A stretch of 64,000 nucleotides of DNA from Anaerolineae bacterium (lineage in GTDB: Bacteria; Chloroflexota; Anaerolineae; DUEN01): the NCBI GenBank assembly GCA_025060615.1, contig JANXBS010000004.1, forward strand, positions 162,521 through 226,520, in the 5' to 3' direction. The notes below the pieces were generated by a model. It was not told where the DNA came from and did no database searches. It worked only from the letters and a program-made list of their open reading frames with translations. A program made the translations under genes and the position numbers. Below are positions 42,157 through 51,026 of this stretch, piece after piece (positions within the stretch are counted from its first letter, which is position 1; each line of letters starts with the position of its first letter).

Positions 42157-44043
42157 CTAACGGGCGATCCATACGAAATACGCCATCACTAGCACTACCC
42201 CGAGGAGCAGCGTGAGGGCATATGTGCCCACCAATCCTGTCTGCACTCGGCGCACGCGCTCACCAATCCACCCGGCGGCCGAGGCGATGCCATTCACCAC
42301 CCCGTCAATGCCCCGCTGATCGAAGGCCACCGCCAGCCAATCCCCCATAGCCTTTATCGGATTCACTACTGCCGCCATGTACAACTCGTCCACGTAATAC
42401 TGTCGCTGCACCACTATGTCCAGCACGCCCAGCCGACGTCGGAGTTCAGCCGCCAAGCCTGGGTTGGTCACAAACGCTCGATACGCAAAATAGATGCCTC
42501 CCAATGCTACCGCTGCCGAGATGAGCATCAACACCCAGGCGATCACTCCCGGCTTCGCTTCGTGAGCCACGCCCTCGAAGACGGGCGAAAGCCACTCGTG
42601 CAGCCATGAAAGCCCAGGCAGCCCAACGACCCCACCGATCGCTGCGCCTACAGCTAGGATCATCAGTGGGATCGTCATCACGCGCGGCGCCTCATGAGCT
42701 CCCTCATACAACTTGCGGTCACGGGGGCGCCCCCAGAAGGCGATAAACACCACCCGGAACGCATACGTGGCCGTCAAAAACGCCGTGGCAATGCCAATCA
42801 ACCACAGGATCGGGGAGCGTTCCCATGCCCCCAGCAAGATCTCATCCTTCGAGAAGAATCCAGAGAGGAGCGGAAATCCGGCCAGCGCCGCCGCGCCCAC
42901 TACGAAAGCCCTGTATGTCGTGGGTAGTTTGTCCCGCAGCCCGCCCATCTTACGGATGTCCAACTCCCCGCGCAACGCGTGCATCACGCTCCCCGCACCT
43001 AGGAACAACAGTGCCTTAAAGAACGCGTGGGTGTACAGGTGAAAGAGGCCGGCCGTAAAAGCCCCCACACCCACGCCCAGGAACATGTACCCCAACTGTG
43101 AGATGGTGGAATAAGCCAGGATGCGTTTGATGTCCGTCTGGGCCAGGGCGATGGTGGCCGCCAAGAGGGCCGTGAGCACCCCGATCGTCGCCACCCAGCT
43201 CATGGCAGTGGGCGTGAGCGAATAGATCGGCGACATCCGGGCGACCATATACACGCCGGCCGTGACCATCGTCGCGGCATGGATGAGAGCGCTGACCGGC
43301 GTAGGGCCTTCCATTGCGTCAGGCAGCCATACGTACAAAGGGATCTGCGCAGACTTGCCCGTCGCGGCTAACAAGAGCAGAAGCCCGATGGCCGTTGCGC
43401 TTCCCTGCAACACCTGCAAATGCTCGGGCTGGAACAGCCTACGGAAGTTTACCTGCCCACTCAACACAAAGACCAGCAATGTGGCCAGGATAAAACCCAC
43501 ATCGCCGATGCGGTTGACCAGAAAGGCCTTCTTGCCCGCATCCGCAGCGCTCGGCTTGAAGAACCAGAAGCCGATCAGCAGATACGAGGCCAGGCCCACC
43601 CCCTCCCAGCCGATGAACATCTGCACGAAGTTGTTGGCCATGACCAGCGTGAGCATCATGAGGACGAACAGATTAAGGTACACGAAGTAGCGCACATATC
43701 GCTCGTCCTTCCACATGTAGCCGATAGAGTACACGTGGATAAGAAAGCCCACGCCGGTGACCACCAGCGCCATGAAGACGGACAGTGGGTCTATCAGCAA
43801 GCCGATGTCCACTTGAAATTGCTCAATGGCGATCCATCGCCATAACACCTGTTCCAGCGAGCGCTCCTCCGCCGGTAGGCCATTGAGTGCCACAAAGAGC
43901 GCCATAGCCACCAGGAAAGAGAGCAAAACCGCTCCCGAAGCCACCACTCCAGTGACATTTTTCCCCCATCGCCGCCCCAGGGCCAAGTTCAGTATCATCC
44001 CCAATGCCGGAAAAGCCAGCAACAGCCAGGCATACGCAATCAT
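42157..44043 (-). CDS. nuoL: NADH-quinone oxidoreductase subunit L
   Basis: 628 residues, usual length. Largest antiporter-like subunit, with the long lateral helix at the C-terminus. Diagnostic segments: MFIGWEGVGLASYLLIGFWF (Glu of helix 5), IPLYVWLPDAMEGPTPVSAL (Lys/Asp region; IHAATMV follows), DIKRILAYSTISQLGYMFLG, and HAFFKALLFLGAGSVMHAL. GGAAGGAAG precedes the ATG. It follows nuoK after 48 bp. Confidence 0.97.
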   Translation of the reverse strand: MIAYAWLLLAFPALGMILNLALGRRWGKNVTGVVASGAVLLSFLVAMALFVALNGLPAEERSLEQVLWRWIAIEQFQVDIGLLIDPLSVFMALVVTGVGFLIHVYSIGYMWKDERYVRYFVYLNLFVLMMLTLVMANNFVQMFIGWEGVGLASYLLIGFWFFKPSAADAGKKAFLVNRIGDVGFILATLLVFVLSGQVNFRRLFQPEHLQVLQGSATAIGLLLLLAATGKSAQIPLYVWLPDAMEGPTPVSALIHAATMVTAGVYMVARMSPIYSLTPTAMSWVATIGVLTALLAATIALAQTDIKRILAYSTISQLGYMFLGVGVGAFTAGLFHLYTHAFFKALLFLGAGSVMHALRGELDIRKMGGLRDKLPTTYRAFVVGAAALAGFPLLSGFFSKDEILLGAWERSPILWLIGIATAFLTATYAFRVVFIAFWGRPRDRKLYEGAHEAPRVMTIPLMILAVGAAIGGVVGLPGLSWLHEWLSPVFEGVAHEAKPGVIAWVLMLISAAVALGGIYFAYRAFVTNPGLAAELRRRLGVLDIVVQRQYYVDELYMAAVVNPIKAMGDWLAVAFDQRGIDGVVNGIASAAGWIGERVRRVQTGLVGTYALTLLLGVVLVMAYFVWIAR

Positions 44044-44091
44044 GGTTCGTCTTCCTTCCGCTATCGCAGATCTGCTCTTCCAGGAGGGAGG

Positions 44092-44394
44092 TTACCACTT
44101 CAGTAGCTGAATGCGATCTACGTTCAGCGTGTCCCGATGCCGGATAATAGCTAAGATGATTGCCAGGCCGATCGCGACCTCCGCTGCGGCCACAGCCATG
44201 ATCATAAAGACGAACACCTGTCCATCTAACGTGCCGAATTGACGCGATAACGCCACAAATGTCAGATTCACCGCGTTCATCATCATCTCGATGCACATGA
44301 AGACAATGAGCGCGTTTCGCCGCACCAGCACTCCCAGCACGCCGATGACGAAGATCACGCCAGCCAACATCAGATACCATAGCGTGGGCACCAT
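44092..44394 (-). CDS. nuoK: NADH-quinone oxidoreductase subunit K
   Basis: 100 residues, three membrane helices. VIFVIGVLGVLVRRNALIVF begins the protein; MCIEMMMNAVNLTFVALSR carries the conserved membrane glutamate (Glu in CIEMMMNA), and the third helix holds AAAEVAIGLAIILAIIRH with a second acidic residue, both part of the proton path. Start ATG has GAGGAGTG; it lies 1 bp after the nuoJ stop. Confidence 0.97.
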   Translation of the reverse strand: MVPTLWYLMLAGVIFVIGVLGVLVRRNALIVFMCIEMMMNAVNLTFVALSRQFGTLDGQVFVFMIMAVAAAEVAIGLAIILAIIRHRDTLNVDRIQLLKW

Positions 44395-44395
44395 T

Positions 44396-44914
44396 TCACT
44401 CCTCCGGCCGGCCCAATGGTGGCTTGATTCGGCGAGCCAGCACGATCGCGCCGATCATCGCCGCCAGCAACAACACGGACACCATCTCAAAGGGCAACAA
44501 ATAGCGCGTGTACAGCATGCTCCCTACGCTCTGGACACTGCCATAATCTTGCGCGCCGACCGGGGCCCCTTGATTCTCGGAGACGAGCGCGTAGGCACTG
44601 CCGCCCAGAAAGAGCCCAGCCAGTACGATAGCCAGCAACGACAGCATGAGCCGACCGCGTATCATCACGTCGGTCACTGCCTCACGGCCCACTAACATCA
44701 CCACAAAAATGAACAACACCACGATGGCACCAGCATATACCAAAATCTGCGCCATCGCCAAGAATTGCGCGCCCAACAACAGATAGAGCAGGGCCATGGA
44801 CGCGAAGTTCAGGAGCAGGAAAAGGGCGCTATGTACCGCGTTGCGGCTAAGCACCACTCCCACTCCGCCAGCTATCGCTGCCAGCGCAAAGAGCGCAAAC
44901 AACAGCCACTCCAT
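44396..44914 (-). CDS. nuoJ: NADH-quinone oxidoreductase subunit J
   Basis: 172 residues, five helices. RNAVHSALFLLLNFASMALL and LLGAQFLAMAQILVYAGAIV, followed by VLFIFVVMLVG, are the family hallmark, including the pi-bulge helix 3 region. Start is 4 bp after the nuoI stop. The C-terminus is short and charged (RRIKPPLGRPEE). Confidence 0.96.
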   Translation of the reverse strand: MEWLLFALFALAAIAGGVGVVLSRNAVHSALFLLLNFASMALLYLLLGAQFLAMAQILVYAGAIVVLFIFVVMLVGREAVTDVMIRGRLMLSLLAIVLAGLFLGGSAYALVSENQGAPVGAQDYGSVQSVGSMLYTRYLLPFEMVSVLLLAAMIGAIVLARRIKPPLGRPEE

Positions 44915-44918
44915 GCCC

Positions 44919-45392
44919 TCATTCCTCCGGTCGGATGATCACATTGGGCTCCGGCGGATTTAGGAGCTGTTCCTTCGTCAGGATGAAATCTCGCCGATGG
45001 TAATTAGCCAGCGCGTATTCGTGTCCCAACACGATCGCTTCCACTGGACAAGCCTCCTCGCAGTCACCGCAGAAGATACAGCGGAGTAAGTTAATCTCAT
45101 ACACTTTGGCGTAGCGATCGCCGGGCGAAACGGGGTTGTTCGGATCGTTCTCCGCTGCCTCTATGTAGATCGCGCCTGTCGGGCAGGCAGCCTCACACAA
45201 CTGGCAACCAATGCATCGCTCCAACCCATTATCATATCGCCGCAACTGATGTCGTCCGCGGAACCGCGGGTAGACCATAATTGGCTGATCCGGCGACTCC
45301 ACTGTGACTGGCGGCGTCGCCAGATGCTTTAACGTAATCGCCATCGCCTTTGCGATCTCACGTGTTCCCTCGATAAACTCCTTAATAGCCAT
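44919..45392 (-). CDS. nuoI: NADH-quinone oxidoreductase subunit I
   Basis: 157 residues from the ATG at 45392, preferred over the ATG 15 bp upstream because GGGGAGAAAGG then serves as ribosome site. Peripheral-arm subunit with two 4Fe-4S clusters (N6a, N6b): [20 protein letters not shown] and [20 protein letters not shown]. All eight Cys are present. An N-terminal amphipathic part ([20 protein letters not shown]) anchors it to the membrane arm. Confidence 0.96.
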   Translation of the reverse strand: MAIKEFIEGTREIAKAMAITLKHLATPPVTVESPDQPIMVYPRFRGRHQLRRYDNGLERCIGCQLCEAACPTGAIYIEAAENDPNNPVSPGDRYAKVYEINLLRCIFCGDCEEACPVEAIVLGHEYALANYHRRDFILTKEQLLNPPEPNVIIRPEE

Positions 45393-45413
45393 CGCCTTTC
45401 TCCCCATTGAACG

Positions 45414-46418
45414 TTACGATATTGTCACCACCAACACCGATGTAATCGCCAGATAGATCAGTGAAATCGGCAGCAAATACCGCCAGCCAAAATGCATCAA
45501 CTGATCGTACCGGACGCGGGGGATGCTCGCCCGGACCCAGACGAACAAAAAGAGCAACACCACGACCTTGATCCCCAGGTACACGATCCCTAACAGCGGG
45601 AATTGTTCAGCAAACGGCCCGCGCCAGCCGCCGAAGAAGAGCGTCGCCATGATAGCGCTCGAAGTGATCATGTGCAAGTACTCGGCCAGGTAGAAAAGGC
45701 CAAACTTGATGCCCCCGTACTCCGTCTGGTACCCGGCGATCAGCTCATTCTCCGTCTCCGGGAAGTCAAACGGCGAGCGGTTGGTCTCCGCCAACATGCA
45801 AATGAAGAAAAAGGGGAAGGCCAACCACAGCCAGATCCAGGCCCACAGCGGACGAGGCTGATAGACAATCTCCACTAAGCTGAATGTACCCGTGAGCAGC
45901 AGCAAGCTAGCTAGAAAAATGCCTAATGGTAGCTCATAAGAGATCATCTGTGCGCTGGTGCGCAGCGCCCCCAACAGCGCGAAGTTGTTATTGCTCGCCC
46001 AGCCTCCCAACATCACGCCATACGTCCCTACCGAAGCGATAGCCAGGACATAGAGTAAGGCGACGTTCACATCGCCCATGTGTAGCGGGATCGTGTAGCC
46101 GAAAAGATGGATATCCGGCCCCATCGGCACCACTGCGAAGATGGCAAAGGCAGGCACCACCGCTAGGATGGGGGCCAACAGATAGACCGGCTTGTCCACA
46201 TGGCTGGGGATGACCTCCTCCTTGAACATGAGCTTGAGGACATCGGCGATGGGCTGCAAGATGCCGAACTTTCCTGCCCGGTTCGGCCCATACCGCACCT
46301 GAAAGCGGGCAACCAGCTTGCGTTCAAACAGCGTCAGATAGGCTGTGGCCCCGAGCAAAACGAGCAAGATCACAATGCCCTTGATGAGCGAGATGATGAG
46401 CACACTAACCCATTCCAT
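45414..46418 (-). CDS. nuoH: NADH-quinone oxidoreductase subunit H
   Basis: 334 residues, eight or nine membrane helices; forms the quinone chamber with NuoB and NuoD. Diagnostic segments: FERKLVARFQVRYGPNRAGK (quinone tunnel), LKLMFKEEVIPSHVDKPVYL, AETNRSPFDFPETENELIAG and GYQTEYGGIKFGLFYLAEYL with the conserved acidic cluster. All normal. Positioned 9 bp after the nuoG stop. Confidence 0.97.
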   Translation of the reverse strand: MEWVSVLIISLIKGIVILLVLLGATAYLTLFERKLVARFQVRYGPNRAGKFGILQPIADVLKLMFKEEVIPSHVDKPVYLLAPILAVVPAFAIFAVVPMGPDIHLFGYTIPLHMGDVNVALLYVLAIASVGTYGVMLGGWASNNNFALLGALRTSAQMISYELPLGIFLASLLLLTGTFSLVEIVYQPRPLWAWIWLWLAFPFFFICMLAETNRSPFDFPETENELIAGYQTEYGGIKFGLFYLAEYLHMITSSAIMATLFFGGWRGPFAEQFPLLGIVYLGIKVVVLLFLFVWVRASIPRVRYDQLMHFGWRYLLPISLIYLAITSVLVVTIS

Positions 46419-46427
46419 ATCCCGTCC

Positions 46428-49046
46428 TCAACATGCGGTAGTGACTTTCACCGGCACGCCAGGGCCGGATGGCCCCATAAGCGTCTCCGCCGGCGCCCCA
46501 GGCAAGCTGTAAGCGATCACCACCGTCCCCGGCAACACCGTCTGATCCGGCTGAACGGCCAAGATCACTATGCCATGAGCCGACGTAATTTGCGCTTCTG
46601 CCCCATTGTGCAAGCCGACGCGCTCCATGTCGGACGGATTCATCCGAGCAACCGGAGCAGCCAGCAAATTGCGGAAGCGCTCTGTGGTGCGAATGAGCGT
46701 TCCATGATCGTACAGCAACCGATCAGCCACCAGCCGGAACGGGAAATCGTCACCCGCAGCGCGAAGCGGCGAGGACACCACTCGAAATCGCGTGCTGACC
46801 GAGACGTCCCCTAACGGCCATTGCTTTCCCTGGTCGCCCAGTACCTCCCACGTTAGCCCCGCATACTGTGGCACAGCCCGCGTGATCTCCTGTAACACTT
46901 CCTGCGGGCTATGATATACCCATAGCTCGCGCAAGGGACGCGAAGACTTTTTCCCTTTTTCCTTTTTGCCCTTGGCCGAGGCCTCTGCTCCCTCTCGTAC
47001 CGGCCAGCAGTGAGCCAAATCGACGATGATCTTCCAATCGGGCCGAGCCTGCTGATAGGGCCGGAACGCCTGAGGTGCCCGTTGCACACGCCGCTCTAGG
47101 TTGGTAAACGTGCCATCGGTCTCGGCGTAAGTGGTCGCTGGCAAGACCACATGTGCCCGCTTTGCGGTCTCGGTCAGGAACACATCCTGCACGACCAAGA
47201 AGTCAAGCTGCTCTAGTGCCATCGCTGCCCAAGTGCCTTCGGCTGCCGGATCAGCTCCCATCACCAAAAGCGCTTTTAGCTCTCCTCGAGCGGCTGCTTG
47301 TAGCATTTGCGTGTATGTTAGCCCTGGCTGGGCGGGCACCTCCCCACCCCAAAGACGCTGCAAACGCTCGCGCGCCGCCGCATCGGTTACTGACACATGC
47401 CCTGGCAAATGGGTGGGCAACAAGCCCATATCGCGGGCCCCTTGGCTGTTGGCCTCCGGCCCCAGATAGGCGACACGTCCCTGTCCTATCAGCAACTCCA
47501 GGTTGGCCAGAGCGGCCGCGTTAGCCTCAGCAGCGCGCCCGCGTACCACATCCGGCCCATAGAGCACCAGCACCCGCTCGCTTTGGGCCAGGAGGTCCGC
47601 CGCCTGTCGCAACACCGGGATCGGCACTCCGCTGAGCGCAGCAACTGCCTCCGGCGTGAACTCCTGGAGCGAGGTTAGAAACTCGCGCGCGCCGGCTATC
47701 CGCTGCGCCTGCCCGGCAAAGCGCTCCCGCTGTACCAGAAGCGCCATAAGGCTATTCAGGATCACTGCCTCCGTCCCCGGCTGTATTGGCAGATGGATTC
47801 CGAAGTCGGCATCCTCTGTGCGTCTCGGATGTAAGATCAGTGCTTGCGCGCCGCTGCGCCTGACCGCCCGCTTGAAGAAGTTCGCCAGCACTGGCTGTTC
47901 TTCTGCCAAATGCACCCCCACCAGCACGAACAGGTCCGCGCTATGCACATCCGCGATGGCGGAAAGGCCCCGCGGATCTGCCAGCACATCTCCACCCCAG
48001 CGATGGTCTATGTTGTTTGTGCCGACTACCAGCCGCATAAACTTTTGAAGGAGATAGCTGGCCTCGTTGCTGACTTTGGACGAGCCGATGGCGCCAACCC
48101 GCTGCGGCTGCTCGCGCGCCCAACGAGACAATCCATCTACCGTTCGCTGCAGCGCCTCCTCCCACGTGGCAGGGCGCAACGCGCCCTGCTCACGCACCAA
48201 TGGCTGAGCCAGCCGATCGGGATGATGGAAATACCCTTGGGCGAAACGGCCCTTATCGCAGATCCACTGATCGTTGACGGCCATATTCTCCCGGGCTACG
48301 ATGCGCCGGATCTCGTGCGTGCGCACATCAAAGCGCAGGTTACATCCCTGCGAACAGTGCGTGCAGATGCTGGGAACGGGGGTCACCGCCCAGGGGCGAT
48401 AGTGGAAACGGGCAATTCGGTTAGTCAACGCGCCCACCGGACAGATGTCAATGATGTTGCCACTGGTCTTGGCCGTCACCATCTGGTTAGGATGCGTGTC
48501 GATGACCGTTTCACCACCCCGATGATAGAGCCCCAGCTCCGGTTTGTATTCCCACTCGGCCAGGTAGCGCGTGCACCGCCAGCAGACCACGCAGCGCTCC
48601 TGATCAAGCAAGATCAAGTCAGAGATAGGATGATGCTTGTCCTTGCGGATTTTCTCCTCGATAAAGCGACTCATCCCAGGCCCGTGTTCCATGGTCTGGT
48701 TCTGCAGCGGGCACTCGCCACCCTTGTCGCAGATGGGACAGTCGAGCGGGTGATTGATCAGGATGAACTCAAGGGTGGCCTCGCGCGCCTCGCGAGCGCG
48801 CGGGCTGTTATAGTACACCACCAGCCCCTCGGCCACGGGGGTGGTACAAGCCGTCACCAGCTGCCGGCCGCGCGGCCCTTCGATTTCGACCATGCACATG
48901 CGACAAGCGCCGATAGGATCCAACTTGGGATGCGCGCAAAAAGTAGGGATTTCGATCCCATTGGCCTTAGCCGCCCGGGTGAGCGGGATCCCCTTGGGGG
49001 CCTGATAGGCTTTGCCGTCTATCTGAAAAGTGACCAGTTCCGTCAT
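46428..49046 (-). CDS. nuoG: NADH-quinone oxidoreductase subunit G
   Basis: 872 residues. Iron-sulfur protein of the peripheral arm. The 2Fe-2S N1b ligands are Cys37, 48, 51 and 67. The N5 cluster has His99, Cys103, 106 and 112 (HPLDCPICDKGGEC). N4 has Cys152, 155, 158 and 202. The extra N7 site (Cys228, 231, 235 and 263; ICTHCSQGC ... WICDKG) is complete; only some bacteria keep it. A molybdopterin-oxidoreductase-like domain follows without obvious cofactor use. A short Lys-rich insertion (AKGKKEKGKKS, about residue 700) is unusual. A GAGGAG site precedes the ATG. Confidence 0.96.
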   Translation of the reverse strand: MTELVTFQIDGKAYQAPKGIPLTRAAKANGIEIPTFCAHPKLDPIGACRMCMVEIEGPRGRQLVTACTTPVAEGLVVYYNSPRAREAREATLEFILINHPLDCPICDKGGECPLQNQTMEHGPGMSRFIEEKIRKDKHHPISDLILLDQERCVVCWRCTRYLAEWEYKPELGLYHRGGETVIDTHPNQMVTAKTSGNIIDICPVGALTNRIARFHYRPWAVTPVPSICTHCSQGCNLRFDVRTHEIRRIVARENMAVNDQWICDKGRFAQGYFHHPDRLAQPLVREQGALRPATWEEALQRTVDGLSRWAREQPQRVGAIGSSKVSNEASYLLQKFMRLVVGTNNIDHRWGGDVLADPRGLSAIADVHSADLFVLVGVHLAEEQPVLANFFKRAVRRSGAQALILHPRRTEDADFGIHLPIQPGTEAVILNSLMALLVQRERFAGQAQRIAGAREFLTSLQEFTPEAVAALSGVPIPVLRQAADLLAQSERVLVLYGPDVVRGRAAEANAAALANLELLIGQGRVAYLGPEANSQGARDMGLLPTHLPGHVSVTDAAARERLQRLWGGEVPAQPGLTYTQMLQAAARGELKALLVMGADPAAEGTWAAMALEQLDFLVVQDVFLTETAKRAHVVLPATTYAETDGTFTNLERRVQRAPQAFRPYQQARPDWKIIVDLAHCWPVREGAEASAKGKKEKGKKSSRPLRELWVYHSPQEVLQEITRAVPQYAGLTWEVLGDQGKQWPLGDVSVSTRFRVVSSPLRAAGDDFPFRLVADRLLYDHGTLIRTTERFRNLLAAPVARMNPSDMERVGLHNGAEAQITSAHGIVILAVQPDQTVLPGTVVIAYSLPGAPAETLMGPSGPGVPVKVTTAC

Positions 49047-49094
49047 GCAGCTCCTCAGCTCAGAAATAGATAACGATTTAAGCGCCGAGCTGTC

Positions 49095-50969
49095 TCAATC
49101 TCGCTCGTGTGCCGGCATCCCCACATCGGGCCGATAGACGGGACGCACGGGCAGCGGCGGCACTTCGCCAGCCGGGTTGGTCTGCCGGATATACGCTTCC
49201 AGCTCCGGTCGGAACTGGTTAATCGCGCTTCGGATGCCCCATACTGCGGCGGGTCCAAAGGGACAGAACGATTGCTGCTCGATGAATTTGGACACCCGTA
49301 GGATCTCATCCAGGTCCTCCAAGCGCCCCCTGCCACAGTGGATTCGATGCAGCACTTTTTCCAGCCAGCCTGTCCCCTCTCGACAAGGGGTGCATTTGCC
49401 GCACGACTCTTCCCGATAGAAGGCGATGGTGCGTTCCATCACCTCCACCAGCGAGGTGCCCTCACAGATCACGATAACGCCAGCAGATCCCAGGAGCGAT
49501 CCGGCCGCTTGCACCGATTCGAAATCGAGCGGAGTGTCCAGTTGCGCTGCGGTCAAGAGAGGCATGGAGAGCCCCCCTGGTATCACAGCTTTCACGGGCC
49601 GATCGTCCAGGGTGCCACCGGCGTGGGTGTAGATGAGCTCACGTAACGTGACTCCGTGGGGTAGCTCATAAATCCCTGGCTTCCTCACCTCACCGCTGAC
49701 AGCGAAAAGGCGAAAGCCCGGGCTCTTATCGGTGCCAAACGAGCGATACCATTGCGCCCCGTTCCGGATGATATGGGGCACGTTCGCCAGCGTCTCCACG
49801 TTGTTGACGATGGTCGGCTTGCGGTAGAGCCCTTCTGTCGCCGGGAAAGGGGGCTTGAGCCGGGGATGGCCCCGTTGCCCTTCTAGCGAGGTGAGCAAAG
49901 CCGTCTCCTCGCCGCAGATATAGGCGCCGGCGCCGCGATGGAGGATCACGTCCAGGCTAAAAGAGCTTCCTAGGATGTTATGCCCCAGGTAACCGTGCTG
50001 ATATGCCTCGTCTATCGCCTGCCGCAGGCGAGCATATGGGAAGCCGTATTCACCTCGGATATAGATGAACGCCTTTTCGGCCTGGATGGCATAGGCCGTG
50101 AGGATGATCCCCTCCAGCACTTGATGAGGGTCATACTCCATTAGGATGCGATCTTTGAAGGTGCCCGGCTCGCTCTCATCGGCATTGCAGACCAGGTAGC
50201 GCGGGAAGACGCCCTTGGGCAGAAAGCTCCACTTCACACCAGCGGGGAAACCAGCGCCACCGCGCCCGCGCAGCCCTGACGCCTTCACCTCCTCGATCAC
50301 CTGGTCCGGGGTCATTTCGAAAAGGGCTTTGCGCAGCGCCTGGTAGCCACCATCAGCGACATAGGTCTCCAGGCGATGTGAATTGGGCTTCGCCACCCGA
50401 GCGAGCAATACCTTCGGCTCCATGCCCCCGAAATGAGCCGGCCCCATCGGGTGCGGCTCCACTGGCAGGGGCTGATCCACATTGGCTCGCAACTCGGCCA
50501 GGACCTGATCCAGCCGTTCCGGCGTCAGCGCTTCATAATAACGAGGCAAGTCTTGCCCGCGCTTGCGGACGCTCATCACCGGGGCCGTGCCGCAGGACCC
50601 TAAGCACTCTACGTGATCCACAGTGAACAGGCCATCCCGGGTGGTCTCGCTCCAGCCGTTCAAGCCCAAAGCCTGCATCAGGTGGCGCGCACATGCGTCG
50701 GCGCCTCGCAGCTTGCAGGAGATGTTCGTGCACACCTCCAGGTGGTAGACCCCTTTGGGCTCCTTGTAGTACATGTTGTAGAAGCCCACGAAAGCGTACA
50801 CTTCGGTCGGATCCATCCCAAACAGCGCTGCGACCTCTTTCTGGGCTTCGGGAGGAATCCATCCCAGCTCCCGTTGAACTACGTGAAGAGCCGGCCCTAG
50901 CGCCGAACGCGGATCGGGGTATCGCGCCATCAGCTTGCGTATTTCAACTCTGGCTGTCTCAGATAGCAT
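49095..50969 (-). CDS. nuoEF: NADH-quinone oxidoreductase, fused subunits E and F
   Basis: 624 residues, equal to NuoE (about 1-165) plus NuoF (about 175-624). NuoE part: LGPALHVVQRELGWIPPEAQ, then 2Fe-2S ligands in VCTNISCKLRGA and ECLGSCGTAPVM. NuoF part: LRGRGGAGFPAGVKWSFLPK and CNADESEPGTFKDRILMEYD (NADH/FMN sites), AYICGEETALLTSLEGQRGH, and the N3 cluster ESCGKCTPCREGTGWL with a later Cys in QQSFCPFGPAA. This is the NADH entry point; the fusion keeps N1a next to FMN. No stop or frameshift at the joint, so the fusion is real. Confidence 0.95.
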   Translation of the reverse strand: MLSETARVEIRKLMARYPDPRSALGPALHVVQRELGWIPPEAQKEVAALFGMDPTEVYAFVGFYNMYYKEPKGVYHLEVCTNISCKLRGADACARHLMQALGLNGWSETTRDGLFTVDHVECLGSCGTAPVMSVRKRGQDLPRYYEALTPERLDQVLAELRANVDQPLPVEPHPMGPAHFGGMEPKVLLARVAKPNSHRLETYVADGGYQALRKALFEMTPDQVIEEVKASGLRGRGGAGFPAGVKWSFLPKGVFPRYLVCNADESEPGTFKDRILMEYDPHQVLEGIILTAYAIQAEKAFIYIRGEYGFPYARLRQAIDEAYQHGYLGHNILGSSFSLDVILHRGAGAYICGEETALLTSLEGQRGHPRLKPPFPATEGLYRKPTIVNNVETLANVPHIIRNGAQWYRSFGTDKSPGFRLFAVSGEVRKPGIYELPHGVTLRELIYTHAGGTLDDRPVKAVIPGGLSMPLLTAAQLDTPLDFESVQAAGSLLGSAGVIVICEGTSLVEVMERTIAFYREESCGKCTPCREGTGWLEKVLHRIHCGRGRLEDLDEILRVSKFIEQQSFCPFGPAAVWGIRSAINQFRPELEAYIRQTNPAGEVPPLPVRPVYRPDVGMPAHERD

Positions 50970-51026
50970 TCGCTGCTCCCATTAGGTGCTGAATGCAATG
51001 AACTTAACAGCGTTTTCTCTCAAGTC

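Noticed and set aside
47844..49073. Long plus-strand frame (409 codons) opposite nuoG
   Set aside because: Complement of a strongly conserved nuoG coding region; its sequence has no family pattern or ribosome site.
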